Positions 1-12,957 of a stretch of 64,000 nt of DNA are shown here, piece by piece; positions within the stretch are counted from its first letter, which is position 1; each line of letters opens with the position of its first letter. Below the pieces are notes generated by a model, which was not told where the DNA came from, ran no database searches, and saw nothing but the letters and a program-made list of their open reading frames with translations. The DNA comes from Chrysomallon squamiferum. Its lineage: Eukaryota; Mollusca; Gastropoda; Neomphalida; Peltospiridae. The stretch covers positions 16,850,198 to 16,914,197 of the forward strand of contig CM022670.1 in NCBI GenBank assembly GCA_012295275.1. The letters are read 5' to 3'. The position numbers and the translations under genes are program-made.

Positions 1-591
1 TGTCATCAGTATATAAACTGCAATTTTAATTTCTTAATTACTTTCTTTAGTTTCCCTCTTACTGTAAATTAAAAGTTTGATCCACATTATATATATATAT
101 ATATATACATAAAATACAATTTTGATTCAAATATGCTGCTCAGATTTATTTATTTATTTATTTATTGATTTTATTGATTTTTAAAATATTTTATTATTAT
201 TAATTGTTTTTTTATGGTAAGTTCAATTTTTATATGACAGCTCAAGTTTTAATACTGTTTCTTAATTATGTTCATGTGCATGCTTAATGGAAGAAAACCA
301 AGAAATAAAAGAAATAGTAAAAATAAAAGGGAAAGTAATACGCGATTCAAAGACACACACATATCCACACATACAATGCATACAATACACAAACACACAA
401 AAACATACATGTAACATACAAACACACACAATAGCAGACACGTACACCCACACACACACACAAACACGTTTCAGACGATTAATATCAGGTTAGTATTGTG
501 GTTAAATTGCAGCTATTAACTAAGGACATTCATAACTACATAATAAAATAATTTTTGCTTTTAGTTAGGAAATATATTAATGGACATTATT

Positions 592-760
592 CTTCAATGA
601 ATGAATAAATGGATGAATATATGAATGAATAAATGATTAAAAGGATGAATATACAAATGAATAAATTACATAATTTTACTATCTCGAATAAATATGGATG
701 AATGAATTTATGTATGTATGAATGAATGAACGAACGTATGAATGAATGAATGTTTAGGTT
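592..760. repeat. Degenerate (ATGA)n microsatellite
   Basis: The stretch is a run of AATGAATGAATAAATGGATGA-type tetranucleotides with many substitutions, so it is an old, degenerating simple repeat. Its reverse strand gives a meaningless Ile/His/Ser-rich open frame. Confidence 0.8.
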
Positions 761-1175
761 GTTCTTGTGTTTTATCATTATGATGATATAAAAACGTGGT
801 TTTTTTTTTTTTTTTTTTTTATCACATTGTATTGCTTTTAACAGTAACCTCGACTAATTCTTAAGAACTAAAGCCTTCATAATGGATGTTTTTAGTGTCG
901 TACTTTCAATTTTAAACAAGACATAAACTATGGAATATAAAGTGCTGTAAATAAATCACGTTATACACAATCACATAAGTCTCACATAAATTTTAATACA
1001 GTTTAAACATAAACATTTATTACTTAGAAGAATCACAAAATAAAAAAAATAAAAATAATAAAATCGATTTTATTTTTCAAGGTATTTTTTCTAATTGCAA
1101 TTTAAAATCTGGTAAAAGTATATGTATGAAGTAGTTTGCCTAAAATAATATCATATAACCCAAAAATATACGATA

Positions 1176-1220
<45 letters not shown>

Positions 1221-1599
1221 CATAATGATGATGATAATGACGATGATGATAATAATAATATTAAGAACAACAACAAGAAAGAAAGAAAGAAAGAAAGAAA
1301 AATATAAACAAACAAATGAGGAGATGTGTTTAATTTTAAAACTGTAACAGTTTATTTACTCGAGTTTTCTTTTGAACTGAAATAAAATTCTTCGTGTTTT
1401 ATTCCTTGCTCAGTTTTTCATACACGTAGAAAATTACTCACTGAGAAATCCTATGAACTCTAAACTTTGTATTAGAGAAAATCAAAAGTAAAAATTTAAA
1501 CCAATGTTAATTTGATGAAATGTGTGAACCATGACATCATTCAGTGTTTAATAAACCTTTCATATGACATCATGTTTTATCTCATTAACTAAATTTGAC

Positions 1600-2330
1600 T
1601 GTAGCTTACTTCACTATTAGACTCTATCTAGTACAAACATTTGACTTAACTATTTGACCATATCTGATCCAAATATTTCATTTTAACTTCATTATTTTGC
1701 TATATCTGTTACAAACACTCGTCTGACTATATCTGATACAAACATTTAATTTGTTTTCATTATTTGACTATATTTAACACGAACACTTCATCTGACTTCA
1801 CTATATGACTCTATCTGATATAAACATTTCATTTAGCTTCATTATTTGACTATATTTAACACAAACACTTCATTTACTTCACTGTTTGCCTACATCTGAC
1901 ACAAACACAACAAATTTTACATCATTATTTAAACATATCTGACACAAACACATCAAGTTTTTATTCATTATTTAAATGTATCTGACACAAACACATCAAT
2001 TTTTTATTTCATTGTATAAATATATCAGATACAAACAGATCAATTTTTACTTCATTATTTAAAAATAAACCTGACACAAACACATTAAATTTACTTTATT
2101 ATTTATATATATATATATATATATCTGACACAAATACATCAAGTTTTATTTCATTCTTTAGATATATCTGACACAAACACATCAAGTTTTTATATTATTA
2201 TATAAATATATCTGACACAAACACATCAAGTTTTACATCATTATATAAATATATCTGACCAAAACACTTCAAGTTTTATTTCATTATATAAATACATCTG
2301 ACACAAACACATCAAATTTTACTTAATTGT
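1600..2330 (+). repeat. Degenerate 44-bp tandem array
   Basis: The phrase TATCTGACACAAACAC followed by ATCAAGTTTT and an AT-rich tail recurs about sixteen times. In the cleanest part, TCTGACAC recurs at 2167 and 2211, giving a 44-bp period. Copies before about 1900 are more diverged (ATCTGATACAAACATTTCAT type). A short (AT)n insertion interrupts the array near 2105. No open frame spans it. Confidence 0.8.
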
Positions 2331-2467
2331 TCACTTCATACGGATACTGTTGTTAAAAATATTGCCAAAATTTAGTCTTTCTGATTTGTTCAGATGATGA
2401 TATATTGTATAAAGTTTTGAGATTTGCCTTACGTTAATGAATTTAACTGTACGTTAATTTATATATC

Positions 2468-2477
2468 TGTGTGTGTG

Positions 2478-2515
<38 letters not shown>
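2468..2515. repeat. (GT)n microsatellite
   Basis: The tract is a nearly pure GT dinucleotide run with one interrupting GCAT near its start. Confidence 0.9.
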
Positions 2516-2517
<2 letters not shown>

Positions 2518-3987
2518 TTATGAATTCGAGATGTCTGCAATGACGTGTTTGTTAAAAATTGCGTGTTTTCTTTTGAAAGGAATATGAAAGTGGGCGTTTT
2601 GTTATCGTGTTAAGAAGGTATATAACGGAAATCAAGACTTTTAGTGACTGGACGGTTTATGAATAAAGTATATGTTCGTGTATTGTTCAGCAATTTATGG
2701 CCCTCGTCTTAAATTGCAATTACATTATGTGAAAGGCTTAATGCATTTCTTGAAATAGAGATAATTTAGATCAACGTTACGGAAAACTGTGTAATACCAG
2801 TGATGGTTGTAAACCTTTATAATGTTACCAAACTGAAATAACCAGTGACAGCCAAACACATAATGCCACCAATTCGATAAGATTTTTTTTTTTTGTTGAT
2901 AGAATTACATTAGAACATAATTTTATAAGAATTAGTTTGTCTTTTGTTTAGTGTTTTCAGCATGACGATATCTTTCTTTTTTTCTCTCTCTCACCCTCTC
3001 TCTCGAAATTTACACTATTCAACGTAACAATTTGTTGTCACTGTGCTAAAATTGTAATTGCAAATTGAAACCGATAGCTGAAAACTGGATATCATTTAAC
3101 TCATTAACATGCCATTTAGGCGTAATGATACAAAAATAAAAATAAATAAAATGAAAAAGATATAATCTTATTCGAATGGATCTCAATGAACAAGCATTCG
3201 CGAATCCGTACGACAAATATACAGTTACCTGACAGGCGTGTGACACTCAATGAATAAGACAAATTTTATGTTAATTCTATTTCTTTAAAAAAAAAAAAAA
3301 AAACTAAACAAAGAAAAAAAAATAAAATAAAAAAAAAGATTGAGAAAGAGAGAAGATGGGATTCTGCAATATTTGATGTATTAAAATAAAGATAATAAAA
3401 TAATACAGTCATTAGAATTTGTGAAAGAAAAAAACAACAACAAAAAAAACAACAAAAAAAAACTAAACTTTCTTTATAAAGAAAATATTGTGAGAAAACA
3501 TACTCACAAAATTTTGCTATATAAGACCAATAAATACGTCTAATTTGAAACATGATGTACACACTATCGGTCGTAAAATTATTTTAACGATTTTGCTGAA
3601 ATGAATGCATGCAAAACGTTTAAACAGTTTTGACATTTATTGCATATGTTGATTCCACGCGATACGACGTTTGTAATGGGTCGTAATCTTCTTGTTTTGT
3701 TTTTCTTTGTTGCTATTATCGATAAATTTAAAACTCAAAACAAACCGTACACAGCATATACCACTAACAACAACAACAACAACATAAAAAAAAAACCCAC
3801 AAAATATGTCTTAAATAGTTATACCAGAACATCAGCTAACATAAAATAGCTTTATGACTTGAATATGAACAAACAGGTTGAGACTGCAGGTGCTTTGTGA
3901 TGAGTCATAGAAGTAAATATCATATCAAAGTCACTGCTGCAACTGCGAAAAATAACTTTAGAAGTTTCGGTGATATAGAAATAACTA

Positions 3988-4026
<39 letters not shown>
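3988..4026. repeat. (CA)n microsatellite
   Basis: This is an uninterrupted CA dinucleotide run of about 19 units. Confidence 0.9.
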
Positions 4027-4029
<3 letters not shown>

Positions 4030-4869
4030 TGTTTTTTTCTTAATATATGTGTATGTAAATATTCATATATTCAGCAGTAAACAAATACCATTTATGCATA
4101 TTATTTGCAACGAATACAAAATACTTTTTATTTATTTATTTATTTTTGTTATACATTTAAAGTTGAAATGTATGTCAATTCTGCAACACAGATTTTAGTG
4201 AAAATAGAAATAAATAATTTTATAACAGACTAGAGTAAACACAGCTAGCATTTAGAAAGTTAGTTTCAAAAAGTACATATTGGAAAAAAAGAGAGAATAT
4301 TTAATCTCTCTTTATACCAGTAGAACTCTGCGTGTGCGTGTGTATGTATTTGTAAGTGTTTTTGCGTGTGTGCGTCACTGTTGTATGTGTGTTGTATGTG
4401 TGTTTACATGTGTATAGATGTGTTACAAAGGAACCTTTTCATACACGATATGAATACACAACAGGGGGGTTATGCAATTTTCAGGTTTTTGTAAATTGGA
4501 CCGTAATTAAGCAGTTTTCGTCTTATTAAGCTTCATTTATCAGTTCGATCGACTGTTATTGTGTCTACCAACAAAATGCTAATCTGAGAATTTTGTTTCC
4601 TATTCACGCCATGAAATTATTGTATAGAGAAACCATTTACATGGTTTCAAGTCGTCTATTGAGACAGCGACACAATAGACGCCAGCGACTCCCGCGCTCG
4701 TTTGAAGGACGTGTTGAAATCCGAGAAGGGCCACCAACAACAGAGCAACATGTTACAAACCTCGCATCGGACTGTATATCAGAAGTACATGTTACGATCT
4801 TTTTGCTTTCGCCTTTGATCATGAAGTCGCGATATTTTTTTGTTGTTGTTGTTATTTTTTTTTTATGTA

Positions 4870-4905
<36 letters not shown>

Positions 4906-4959
4906 TGCTTTTCAAATTTATCTTTGTGAAATGATTAATGCTTATCGAACGGGCTTTTC

Positions 4960-5420
4960 GAGACAACCGAAAGCAATGAAAACATTTTGATTGAAGTTGC
5001 GCGTTTTTCTCACCGGCTGGATAGATTTTTACTGACGTTCATAACACTTTCTTCTACACCTGAAAGTAATTCTTTTTACATCAATGAGCAGAACCACGGA
5101 GAGACAGAATGGCTTGTTCCACGGGAGGGAGGTTTGATGTATCCAATGTTACGTCATTTATAGCTCGAAGGGGATATGGAGACGTGGCGAGAATTCGAAG
5201 CCACCCCTGCAGTACCCGTCTAACCACCGTGTCCAAATTAACAGCACGTCGTTCTGTCGGATAGGTCCAGTAAAGATCCCCGTGTGACAGTTATGTTCCA
5301 CAAACAGCCGTCACATGCTGGCAACATGGCGGCGCCCATACGCTGGCATTGTTCGAGATATCGTTACGCAAAATGTTAAGTCTGCGACCTACCTGTGTGA
5401 CGTTCGCTTTGACGTTTAAC
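4960..5420. other. Unique higher-GC island with YY1-like and CRE-like words
   Basis: This segment is far richer in G, C and CpG than its surroundings and is not repetitive. It holds no convincing exon. At 5322-5336 it contains CAACATGGCGGCGCC, close to the metazoan YY1 consensus with its ATGGCGGC core, and at about 5151 TTACGTCATT, a CRE/AP-1-like word. It lies about 1.5 kb upstream of the Dmrt4/5 exon, presumably within its intron. It may be an enhancer or an unrecognised 5' exon of another transcript. Function is inference only. Confidence 0.35.
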
Positions 5421-6854
5421 AATGCTGATGAATTCAGAGCTTTGAATTATAAAAGTAAAATATTTCTGTAAGATATTTAAATGAGGAGAATGTAGCCTGA
5501 CTGGTTGTTTGAAACACAAATACTGTGTGTATACTGAGACTTGAGTAAATCAACCGATATTAAAATCTGATTACAGTATTAAAGGCTATTTGTATAAATT
5601 GTGTATATTCACACAGAAAGTCATAAACACACACGCGCACGTACACACATATTTACATACACACAGACATACATACACTACACACATATACACACCACAT
5701 ATATACATTATATACACACACACACTACATTCTCATACACATACACATATACATACTTCACACACAGAAATACACACACACTGACAAGTAATATAAAGGA
5801 AATTCACATTCACGCACAGATTAAAAATTCATTAGCAAAAATGTGACAGATATGATGTCCAGTATTTATAATATACATTAAGCTGTAATCACTGTTATTT
5901 GTAATAAACCAGTCCTTTTAACTTAAAATAAATATATTTAAAACTAATACAAGTTGTATTACTTTAAACAAATAAACAAGTAAATGATTTCATTTGTAGA
6001 AAAGACAAAATTCCAGAGATTTCCTCTAAACTGGCACATACATGAAAATAATAAAATCAGTTCTGTTTGTATCACAGTAAGAAAGTAAACAACAATTCTT
6101 ATTTTTTAATTCGATTATGAACTAGGCGGGTACAGTGTTTTTTTTTTTTTTTTTTTAAACTGCACTGTAACATACAGAGTTAAATACCTCGAAGGCCTTT
6201 TATTTGGGTAGCTGTTTTGAAACAGTTTAAAATGTTTCTAAAGTGGCGCGTAGAAAGAAAAAAAAAGAGAATGAAACACGCGAGATGAAAAGAGAGGTTT
6301 TATCTGTAAAGTCATCTAGTTTGCTACATTAAAAGAAAGTAATTTGTAGTCTGCTGTTTATTGTGTGGATACCCGTCTCGACTCAGTACTGGAGTCAAAT
6401 GTCAATCAAGCGTTTCAACAAACTTCTTTCATCTTACCGAACTCTGGTTGATGTCATGTTTAATGGTTTTGAAATAATTTAAAAAAAAAGAAAGAAAAAA
6501 AAACCTTTCTAAGATATCACTTTAGTCATCTTGCCCTTCTCACTACTTTATATTCTTTATAACTCTTGAATAAAATAATTATATGTAATAAATAAACACT
6601 TCAGTATTTGAATACTTCACTGTACAAAAAAAAAAAAAAAAAAAATGTGTATATTTTTATTGGTATTTTAACTCCATTTGAACGTGGAATTTAAGTAAAA
6701 TGAGACTTATTTAAAATATTCGTAAATTTTTCTTTACCCATATATTTAAATAATTAATCGATTTCTGAAAAAAAAAAAAAAATTATCATCGATAACGTAG
6801 TTATTCTTTCATATATATATATAAATATTTTATGACATTTTATGAATCAGAACG

Positions 6855-6872
6855 TTTCTTCATATTTTTCAG
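6855..6872 (+). promoter_or_regulatory. 3' splice acceptor of the Dmrt4/5 exon
   Basis: A pyrimidine-rich tract (TTTCTTCATATTTTTCAG) ends in AG at 6871-6872. The next two bases complete a codon begun in the upstream exon, which is phase 1. This is the same phase as the intron of the second DMRT gene at 45211/59612. The ATG at 6842 lies before this acceptor and is therefore intronic, not a start codon. Confidence 0.8.
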
Positions 6873-7631
6873 TTGCCAAAAAGGCTAGACTGAACAACTC
6901 TGCCGACGATTCCGGAAGTGCTTGCTCGTCACCGGAAATAAACACAAGAACAGATTCTCCTGCCGAACACGAACGATCGCGACAAAGAGGAAAGTCAAGG
7001 TCACCTTCGCCTCCGAGCAGCATTTCACCGAAGACGTCGCCCGAACCCTCGGAAGACGCCAAAACCGTCGCCTCGCGGAATGACGTCACCGAGAGGCAAC
7101 CAGACGACCTGGTGGGTCTGTTCGCGGGGAGAGGACAAAACAAGCGGCCGCCTCTGGACATTCTGTCCAGAATATTTCCCCAGATGAAAAGAAACGTTCT
7201 CCAGCTGATTCTTCCAGAGCTGCGGAGGCGACACCGTTCAAGCAATAGAGCAAGTTCTCAGTAACCATGGCAACCAGCCGACGCCGACCATGCCGCTCGC
7301 GACGCCAACGCCAAACATGTTCGCTCAGCCGTATCTCACTCCTTCTCTGACGTCATCGGCGTTCAAGTCGGCTTTCTCTCCCATCAGTACTCCACCCACT
7401 GCTCACTTGAATGCAATAAGATACACGTACGGCAACAGCGGGCGGAGTTTAGCGTTGACGATGCCCTATCCGCCACTCCTGCCAGGTCTTGCTCTCGGTT
7501 CCACGTATGGCTACAGCGGACTTTCTGCTGGAAGTAAGGCTTTCCATTACGCAATGTGTCCATGCTGCACGGGGAAACCGTATACCTCTACTCAAACCAG
7601 TGAAAAAACAACGAGTTGTTTGACTGATTAG
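6873..7631 (+). CDS. dmrt4/5: Dmrt4/5 (DMRTA-type) transcription factor, 3' coding exon, frameshifted
   Basis: This is the last coding exon of a DMRT transcription factor. The N-terminal DM zinc module would be encoded upstream of the window. After a Ser/Pro/Arg-rich linker comes a DMA domain, starting KRPPLDILSRIFPQMKRNVL at about 7139-7200. Reading in the original frame stops at 7262. One base after codon CTT (7211-7213) shifts the frame. In the +1 frame the canonical rest of the DMA domain follows (SCGGDTVQAIEQVLSNHG), then a C-terminal tail running to TAG at 7629-7631. The tail has SAFSPI, a Tyr/Arg-rich patch like the C-terminus of DMRTA2, and a closing MCPCCTGKPY. The lesion is a single extra C at 7214/7215. 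With it discounted the exon encodes about 251 residues. The DMRTA2-like tail supports Dmrt4/5 over Dmrt3. An assembly error is more likely than a pseudogene, because everything downstream is intact. Confidence 0.85.
7139..7270 (+). other. DMA domain of Dmrt4/5, split across two frames
   Basis: The DMA domain is a short ubiquitin-associated-like helical module found only in the DMRT A/3 class. The first half (PPLDILSRIFPQ, then the basic MKR and VLQLIL) is in the frame entering from the splice acceptor. The second half (QSCGGDTVQAIEQVL) is in the next frame. The matching segment of the neighbouring DMRT gene (59776-59903) reads through without interruption. Confidence 0.85.
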
Positions 7632-9600
7632 ATGATCACTAAATAACTTTGTGTATTTAACGTGGACGTTTCTGTTTGTTTTTTTTTTTTTTTTTTTAAA
7701 GTAGTTCACTTTGTTTTATATAATAGCTTACGACGCTATTTATTTTATGCAAATTATAAACGAATATTTAAAAATATATATATATTTGTTTTTCTTCATG
7801 TTTAAAAAAAGATAAAATCTGACATTAATATATATGGCCTTTATTAAAACAATGCTTCTAAGGATCGAGAATAGTGTATGACAAAACATGACACTGTCTT
7901 CTGACTGGTAAATGAATTCTCTTTTTGAGAAGCAATATTAAAAGTTATTCATTCTGAATCGATACTTTTTTTTCTGATAGCAGTCGTAAGATTACTTTAG
8001 TTAAAATTTGTAACATTTTGTTCTTCGTTATCTGCTAACAGAAAAGACAAATTAAAAGTTTTTGAAAATGTATATTTCTCCTAAATTTTGTTTTAAATGA
8101 ATTGATTTTCTCTTGTGAGAGGACTTTTTAAGAATAAGGTGGGATGTAAAGTTATTAACTCGAGTAGTTTGTGTGTCTCATCTTATACAACAAATACACA
8201 GATACCTAATTACTGTTGTTATTTCAAACAGTGTAGGAAAGTAGACGATTATTGATAAACACAAATAGCTGTAGATGATTCTGTGGCATTTAATAATTTT
8301 ATCATATGACGATTCTCTAAATGCTGTGTTGTGTTGAACCAGTGACGGCTGTCTCGAAAAACACAAAACTCAAAAAGAGTTTTAAACTATTTATTATGTA
8401 CATACTTTTAATTTTGAACTGACAAAATGTAATTAAAACATTAGTAAAAATACTCTAGTTTTGTTATCTTTTTAAAATTATTTGCTACCTTTTTGGTTTA
8501 CTAGATACTAATTACATGTATGATCATTGATTGACAATGAACTTCATGAATATATCTTTTTTATTTGGTTAAAATTTTGTCATTATTTTCAATTTTCACT
8601 GGCATTATTATTTTCACATCTGACAATGTATGTCATTTTAAAATTTAAAAAGAAAAAGTTTAATATTGTTAATAATTCCAGTAGTTGTAAAAATTAAGTT
8701 AAAATAAATATTGAAAATATAATTTTATATATTTATACATTTTATATATTAAATAAAGAAAAAAATGAAAAGTAATGTATCACCAACGTAATAAAAAAAA
8801 AAAAAAAAGAAAAAGAAAAAAGAAGAAAATTAGAAAAAGAACAATATATACGTTATTATATATTAACGCATTCTGAAATTAGAATGAACAATTTAAATAA
8901 ATAACCTGAACAATAATTTTCTTAAAATGTCTCCCAGTACCTCTTTTTTTCAAACATAAATAATTTATGACGAAACTGCAGGAAGCAAAGAACAAAAAAA
9001 AAAAAGAACAAAAAAAAGAACAAAAAGAGATTATAAACATCTTTTTTTATTATTATTCATTGCCGCTGAGACAAGGGATCAGCTCAGATTAAAACTGATG
9101 TTGTAAAGGATCGAATGCTGTCTTCTTGCATATTTCACATTCTGTATAACCACGAATGTAACAGATCTGTCTCCATCGCACGGTACAGCCATACCTGAAA
9201 ACCGTTTTTTTTTTTTTCAATCTGCGTCAATCTTTATTTCTCAGTGACTGATAACGAAAGAAGCGGTAACAATTATGAACAGTTAATAATAATGACTATC
9301 CTTGAAAACCAATTTCACGGACGATATATACGTGTAGCAGCTTTTTCAGCATCTGCGCTGGAGTCAACAGATACCTCGTTTTATTGCGTCAGTAGCAGGA
9401 TGCTGATTATGTTCGACCAGAATACGCTGAGGAACATTTTACTCATGACGTTGGTTCAGCGAGCCTTAACAAGTTGAAAGGTTTAATTACACACGGGCAC
9501 AGAATCTGAACAGAATGCAGTTGTTGATCTGTTTCCTGCTGATCAATCAGACTAGCTGCTGTCCCAGACACACAGGGCGGGCGTTGTTGACAGAAGAAAC
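7632..9600. other. 3' flank of Dmrt4/5, AT-rich non-coding
   Basis: The flank opens with a poly(T) tract (about 7678-7697) and is otherwise unremarkable AT-rich DNA. No AATAAA lies close to the stop codon. The first clear ones are at 8703-8708 and 8752-8757, which would imply a 3' UTR of about 1.1 kb. ATTAAA variants occur nearer. An A-rich AAGAAAAAG-type stretch lies at 8790-8830. No gene is seen. Confidence 0.5.
8703..8757 (+). terminator. Candidate polyadenylation signals of Dmrt4/5
   Basis: Two AATAAA hexamers (8703-8708, 8752-8757) are the first perfect signals after the stop at 7631. In such AT-rich DNA AATAAA occurs often by chance, so the assignment is weak. Confidence 0.25.
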
Positions 9601-9664
9601 CTGAGACTGTTTAAATAAAGTAATACTTATCTACGTAAATACCTGCCTACCTAAATATATTAAC

Positions 9665-9705
9665 AAACATACACACATACATACATACATACATACATAC
9701 ATACA

Positions 9706-9738
<33 letters not shown>

Positions 9739-9897
9739 TCATAAACACACACATTAATAAATATATATATATACATATGAGTGTATGTCTGTGTTTGTGT
9801 GTGTGTGTACACATATATATATATCATACATACATAAATATATATGTATATACATACATACATTCATACATACATACATACATACATATATTACATA
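9665..9897. repeat. (ACAT)n with AT/GT-rich compound microsatellite
   Basis: A near-perfect (ACAT)n run to about 9735 is followed by TATA, GTGT and further ACAT blocks. It is a compound simple repeat without coding content. Confidence 0.9.
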
Positions 9898-9974
9898 CAA
9901 TTATGTATAAGCTTTTTGATCCGTTATAATTCTGACAATTATGTATAAGCTTTTTTGATCCGTTATAATTCTGA
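9898..9974 (+). repeat. Two-copy 38-bp tandem duplication
   Basis: CAATTATGTATAAGCTTTTT followed by GATCCGTTATAATTCTGA occurs at 9898-9935 and again, directly abutting, at 9936-9974. The copies are identical apart from one extra T in the second. It directly follows the ACAT microsatellite and looks like a recent slippage duplication. Confidence 0.95.
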
Positions 9975-10335
9975 GATTTTGTCTAAATCAGTATTTGATT
10001 TGAAATGACTTCATCTGAGATGAAACAAATTCTCTTTTCACAGTCACTTGGCAAATGCTCGAAATCGTTTGTTTTTATTTTATTTTTATTTTTATTTGTT
10101 TTTATTTTATTTTATTTTTTTTATTTATTTTTTTTATTTATTATATTTATTTATTTTTTTATTCCATATTTCATTTTTTATATATATATTTTTTTATTTA
10201 CTTATTTCAACTTTTTTACTCTTTATTTTTTATTTATATTATTTTTATTTGCCTAATTTAACTTTTTCCATTTTCATTTTTTTAACAACTAAAATTAAAA
10301 CTAAAAAGTTAAAATAAGTAACTAAAAGAAAATAA

Positions 10336-10367
<32 letters not shown>

Positions 10368-11110
10368 ATACATGACTCATTTATACATATTTTTATTTTG
10401 CATTTTTTGAAAGTGTAGTTAGAAACCACAAAGTAATTACAAAACTATGGACGTAACGTGAATGCTGTTTGACTGATATCTACGTTGCATGGTCCTACTC
10501 CGTATTTTATTACACATTAACATTTTTACCTGCATGCTGGCAATGAACTAAGAGACACATACCGTATCAAGTATCACAAACTGCAAAAAACTAACCACGG
10601 ACGTTTCTTCCAAACAAAAGCGCAGAATAAGCGTAGACAGCTGTTGACATCTTGTTTGTCCCTGGATCAATGATTTCTTTCCATCCGCTAGTTTTCAAGT
10701 CATCAAACTATGGAGAGTTGATGCCATTTTTGTTTGCTTGGCTAAGGGTTGTTAGCCCAGTTATGGAGTTACTTTTCAGCATATGTTCTCGTATAAGCAT
10801 TGCCGTTAACGTCTCATTTGGTGTGATTACCTGCAGTTTTGTGCACGTTCACTTAAGCGGGAAATTCTCTAAAATATACATGAGAACACGCAAAACAGAT
10901 ACTTGCTACAAGATATATTACCAGACACAAATGAGTCATGAACATAACTGCGTCGCCAGAAGGTAGAAAAAAAAAAAAAGAGAAAAATAATGTCTACTAT
11001 GACGTTAAAAAAAAAAAAAAAAAAAAAAAAGAAATTCTTTTTGAAATAGTTTTTTGTTAAAAATGGTTCGTTTGTTAAAAATGGTTGCCGACTGTTTTGG
11101 CAGTTAAAAT
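9975..11110. other. Intergenic DNA with T-rich low-complexity tract
   Basis: A (TTTTA)-like tract fills about 10070-10260, and poly(T) occurs at about 10340-10363. The stretch 10400-10960 is more complex, but its open frames look random and none is recognised. Poly(A) occurs at about 11009-11030. Confidence 0.6.
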
Positions 11111-11113
11111 ATG

Positions 11114-11214
<101 letters not shown>

Positions 11215-11261
11215 TATATACATATGCATACTCTCTCTCACATATATACATATACATACTC

Positions 11262-12884
11262 ATGCAAAGAATGTTGGAAAAGAGAGCTAAATTATAACAA
11301 AAAAATCTTTATAATTTTTCAATTCATAACTTATTTGATGAACTGTAAGGCTATTTGTAACCAAAATATAAAAAATAAAAACCCCAAAACTATAATATAT
11401 AAATAAATAAATAAATAAATAAACAAATAATAACAACAATAATATTATCAATTACATTTTTATCAACACAAAACAAAGTTATTATGCAACGAAATAATCA
11501 TTTATTTTCAATTAAATAAATATATTTTTCAATAAACTGAAAATCATTCAGTAATCATTTACTAGAATAATATAACATAAGTAATGATTTAGTTACCAAT
11601 TTAAAAAAAAAATTCTTAAGTTTATTTTCCATGTGAAAATTAATTTAACTATTACTGGTATTATAAATATTACTTATGAAAATTGATCGAGATGAACTGA
11701 TGTAAATATTTTGTTTTAATTAATAATGATAATAAAAAAGAAAGTTGCTTCAAATAACCTCAGACTTTGTTGAACATATTTGTGATTCTGTTTTTAACTA
11801 TATTTATTGTTTTTTTATTTTTTATTTTTTTAATTCTGAACACTGGAGGAAGAACAGGATAAATAAGTAAAAATTACATATGATTCAGACAGAACTAAAA
11901 TAATAGAGAAATTTACGACAATGACAAAAATAAAATGAACACTGTAAATCTGTTTGATTCAAACTTTCACTGTGGTCCAATTACTAAAAAAAATTTCAAA
12001 TTCTGTTTATTTTATTTTATTTTATTTTATTTTATTTTATTTTTGTTTCATTTTTTATTTTATTTATATTTTATTTTTTTATTTTATTTTATTAATATTT
12101 TTATTCATTTTATTTCATTTTATTTATTTATTTATTTATTCATTCATTTTTATTGAACTCCTTGTTTGTGTGTAAGAAATACAATACTTTCGTCTTTGAC
12201 TCTGTTTACAGATATGACCAATGAAATATATGATTTAGTCATTAAAAAACATATGTTTGACACTGATAAATAATAATAAAATAATAATAAAGATTGACAC
12301 AAAAACCAGTATCTCTCTCAAGTCAAATGAACGTAGTTTGAGTTTTCAGAGACATTCGTAACTTTGTTTAGAACTGCAGATATAAGAAATTAATACAGAT
12401 AAGAACTGAGCTATAAAACTGCATATTCAGTTAGCTAACTAATTCACAATCATTGATCCATTGCTAGAGGCAGGCTGGTTAGAAGACTGGAGCAGTCCCA
12501 TTAATTGTAAAGGGGCGTACAGGAAATATCAATTAGACCATTCAAAGTTTTGGTCTGTTAAACGGAATATCTGTCTATCCTTTGGGAGGTACCAAAATTA
12601 CAATAACCGCGGAAATAGCATTAAATATAATCACAGAGAATGAAATATCATTTGTCGGCTATACAGATTGTAAGATAAAAATCTTTAAACTGGTCTAGCT
12701 TAGAATAAATATTTTTATTTAACATTGTTCTTAACGGTTTGAAACGGGTAAGGTAAAGTTCGTTATTTTATATCAGTATTTAAAAACCAAATAGTTTCGT
12801 GACAAAGGATATTACTCTTAAAGTGTACAAACCGGCTTCGAGAAACTTAATATTTAATTTGATTTGATTTGATTTATTTATTTA

Positions 12885-12957
<73 letters not shown>

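Larger units (their letters stand above)
1..6872 (+). other. Non-coding DNA, probable intron 1 of the Dmrt4/5 gene
   Basis: No coding exon is recognisable here on either strand. The open frames are short and made of simple repeats or T-rich DNA. Because the exon starting at 6873 begins with a splice acceptor in mid-codon and has no DM domain, this stretch is inferred to be the 3' part of an intron whose 5' exon lies outside the window. It contains an (ATGA)n-like tract (592-760), (AAT)n (1174-1219), a 44-bp degenerate array, (GT)n (2470-2514), (CA)n (3989-4026), (ATT)n (4870-4903) and a TACA/CA-rich tract (5620-5790). The only sizeable unique, higher-GC island is about 4960-5420. Confidence 0.6.

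Noticed and set aside
4593-4934. 113-codon plus-strand frame as a gene
   Set aside because: It ends in an (ATT)n-encoded poly-Tyr tail, lacks any domain and lies in presumed intron.
6842-6872. ATG at 6842 as the start of the Dmrt4/5 protein
   Set aside because: It lies inside a polypyrimidine tract before a consensus AG acceptor, and a DMRT protein needs an upstream DM-domain exon.
7262-7292. Two separate genes, one ending at 7262 and another starting at the ATG at 7290
   Set aside because: The DMA domain continues directly from the first frame into the second, so they are one exon broken by a one-base indel.
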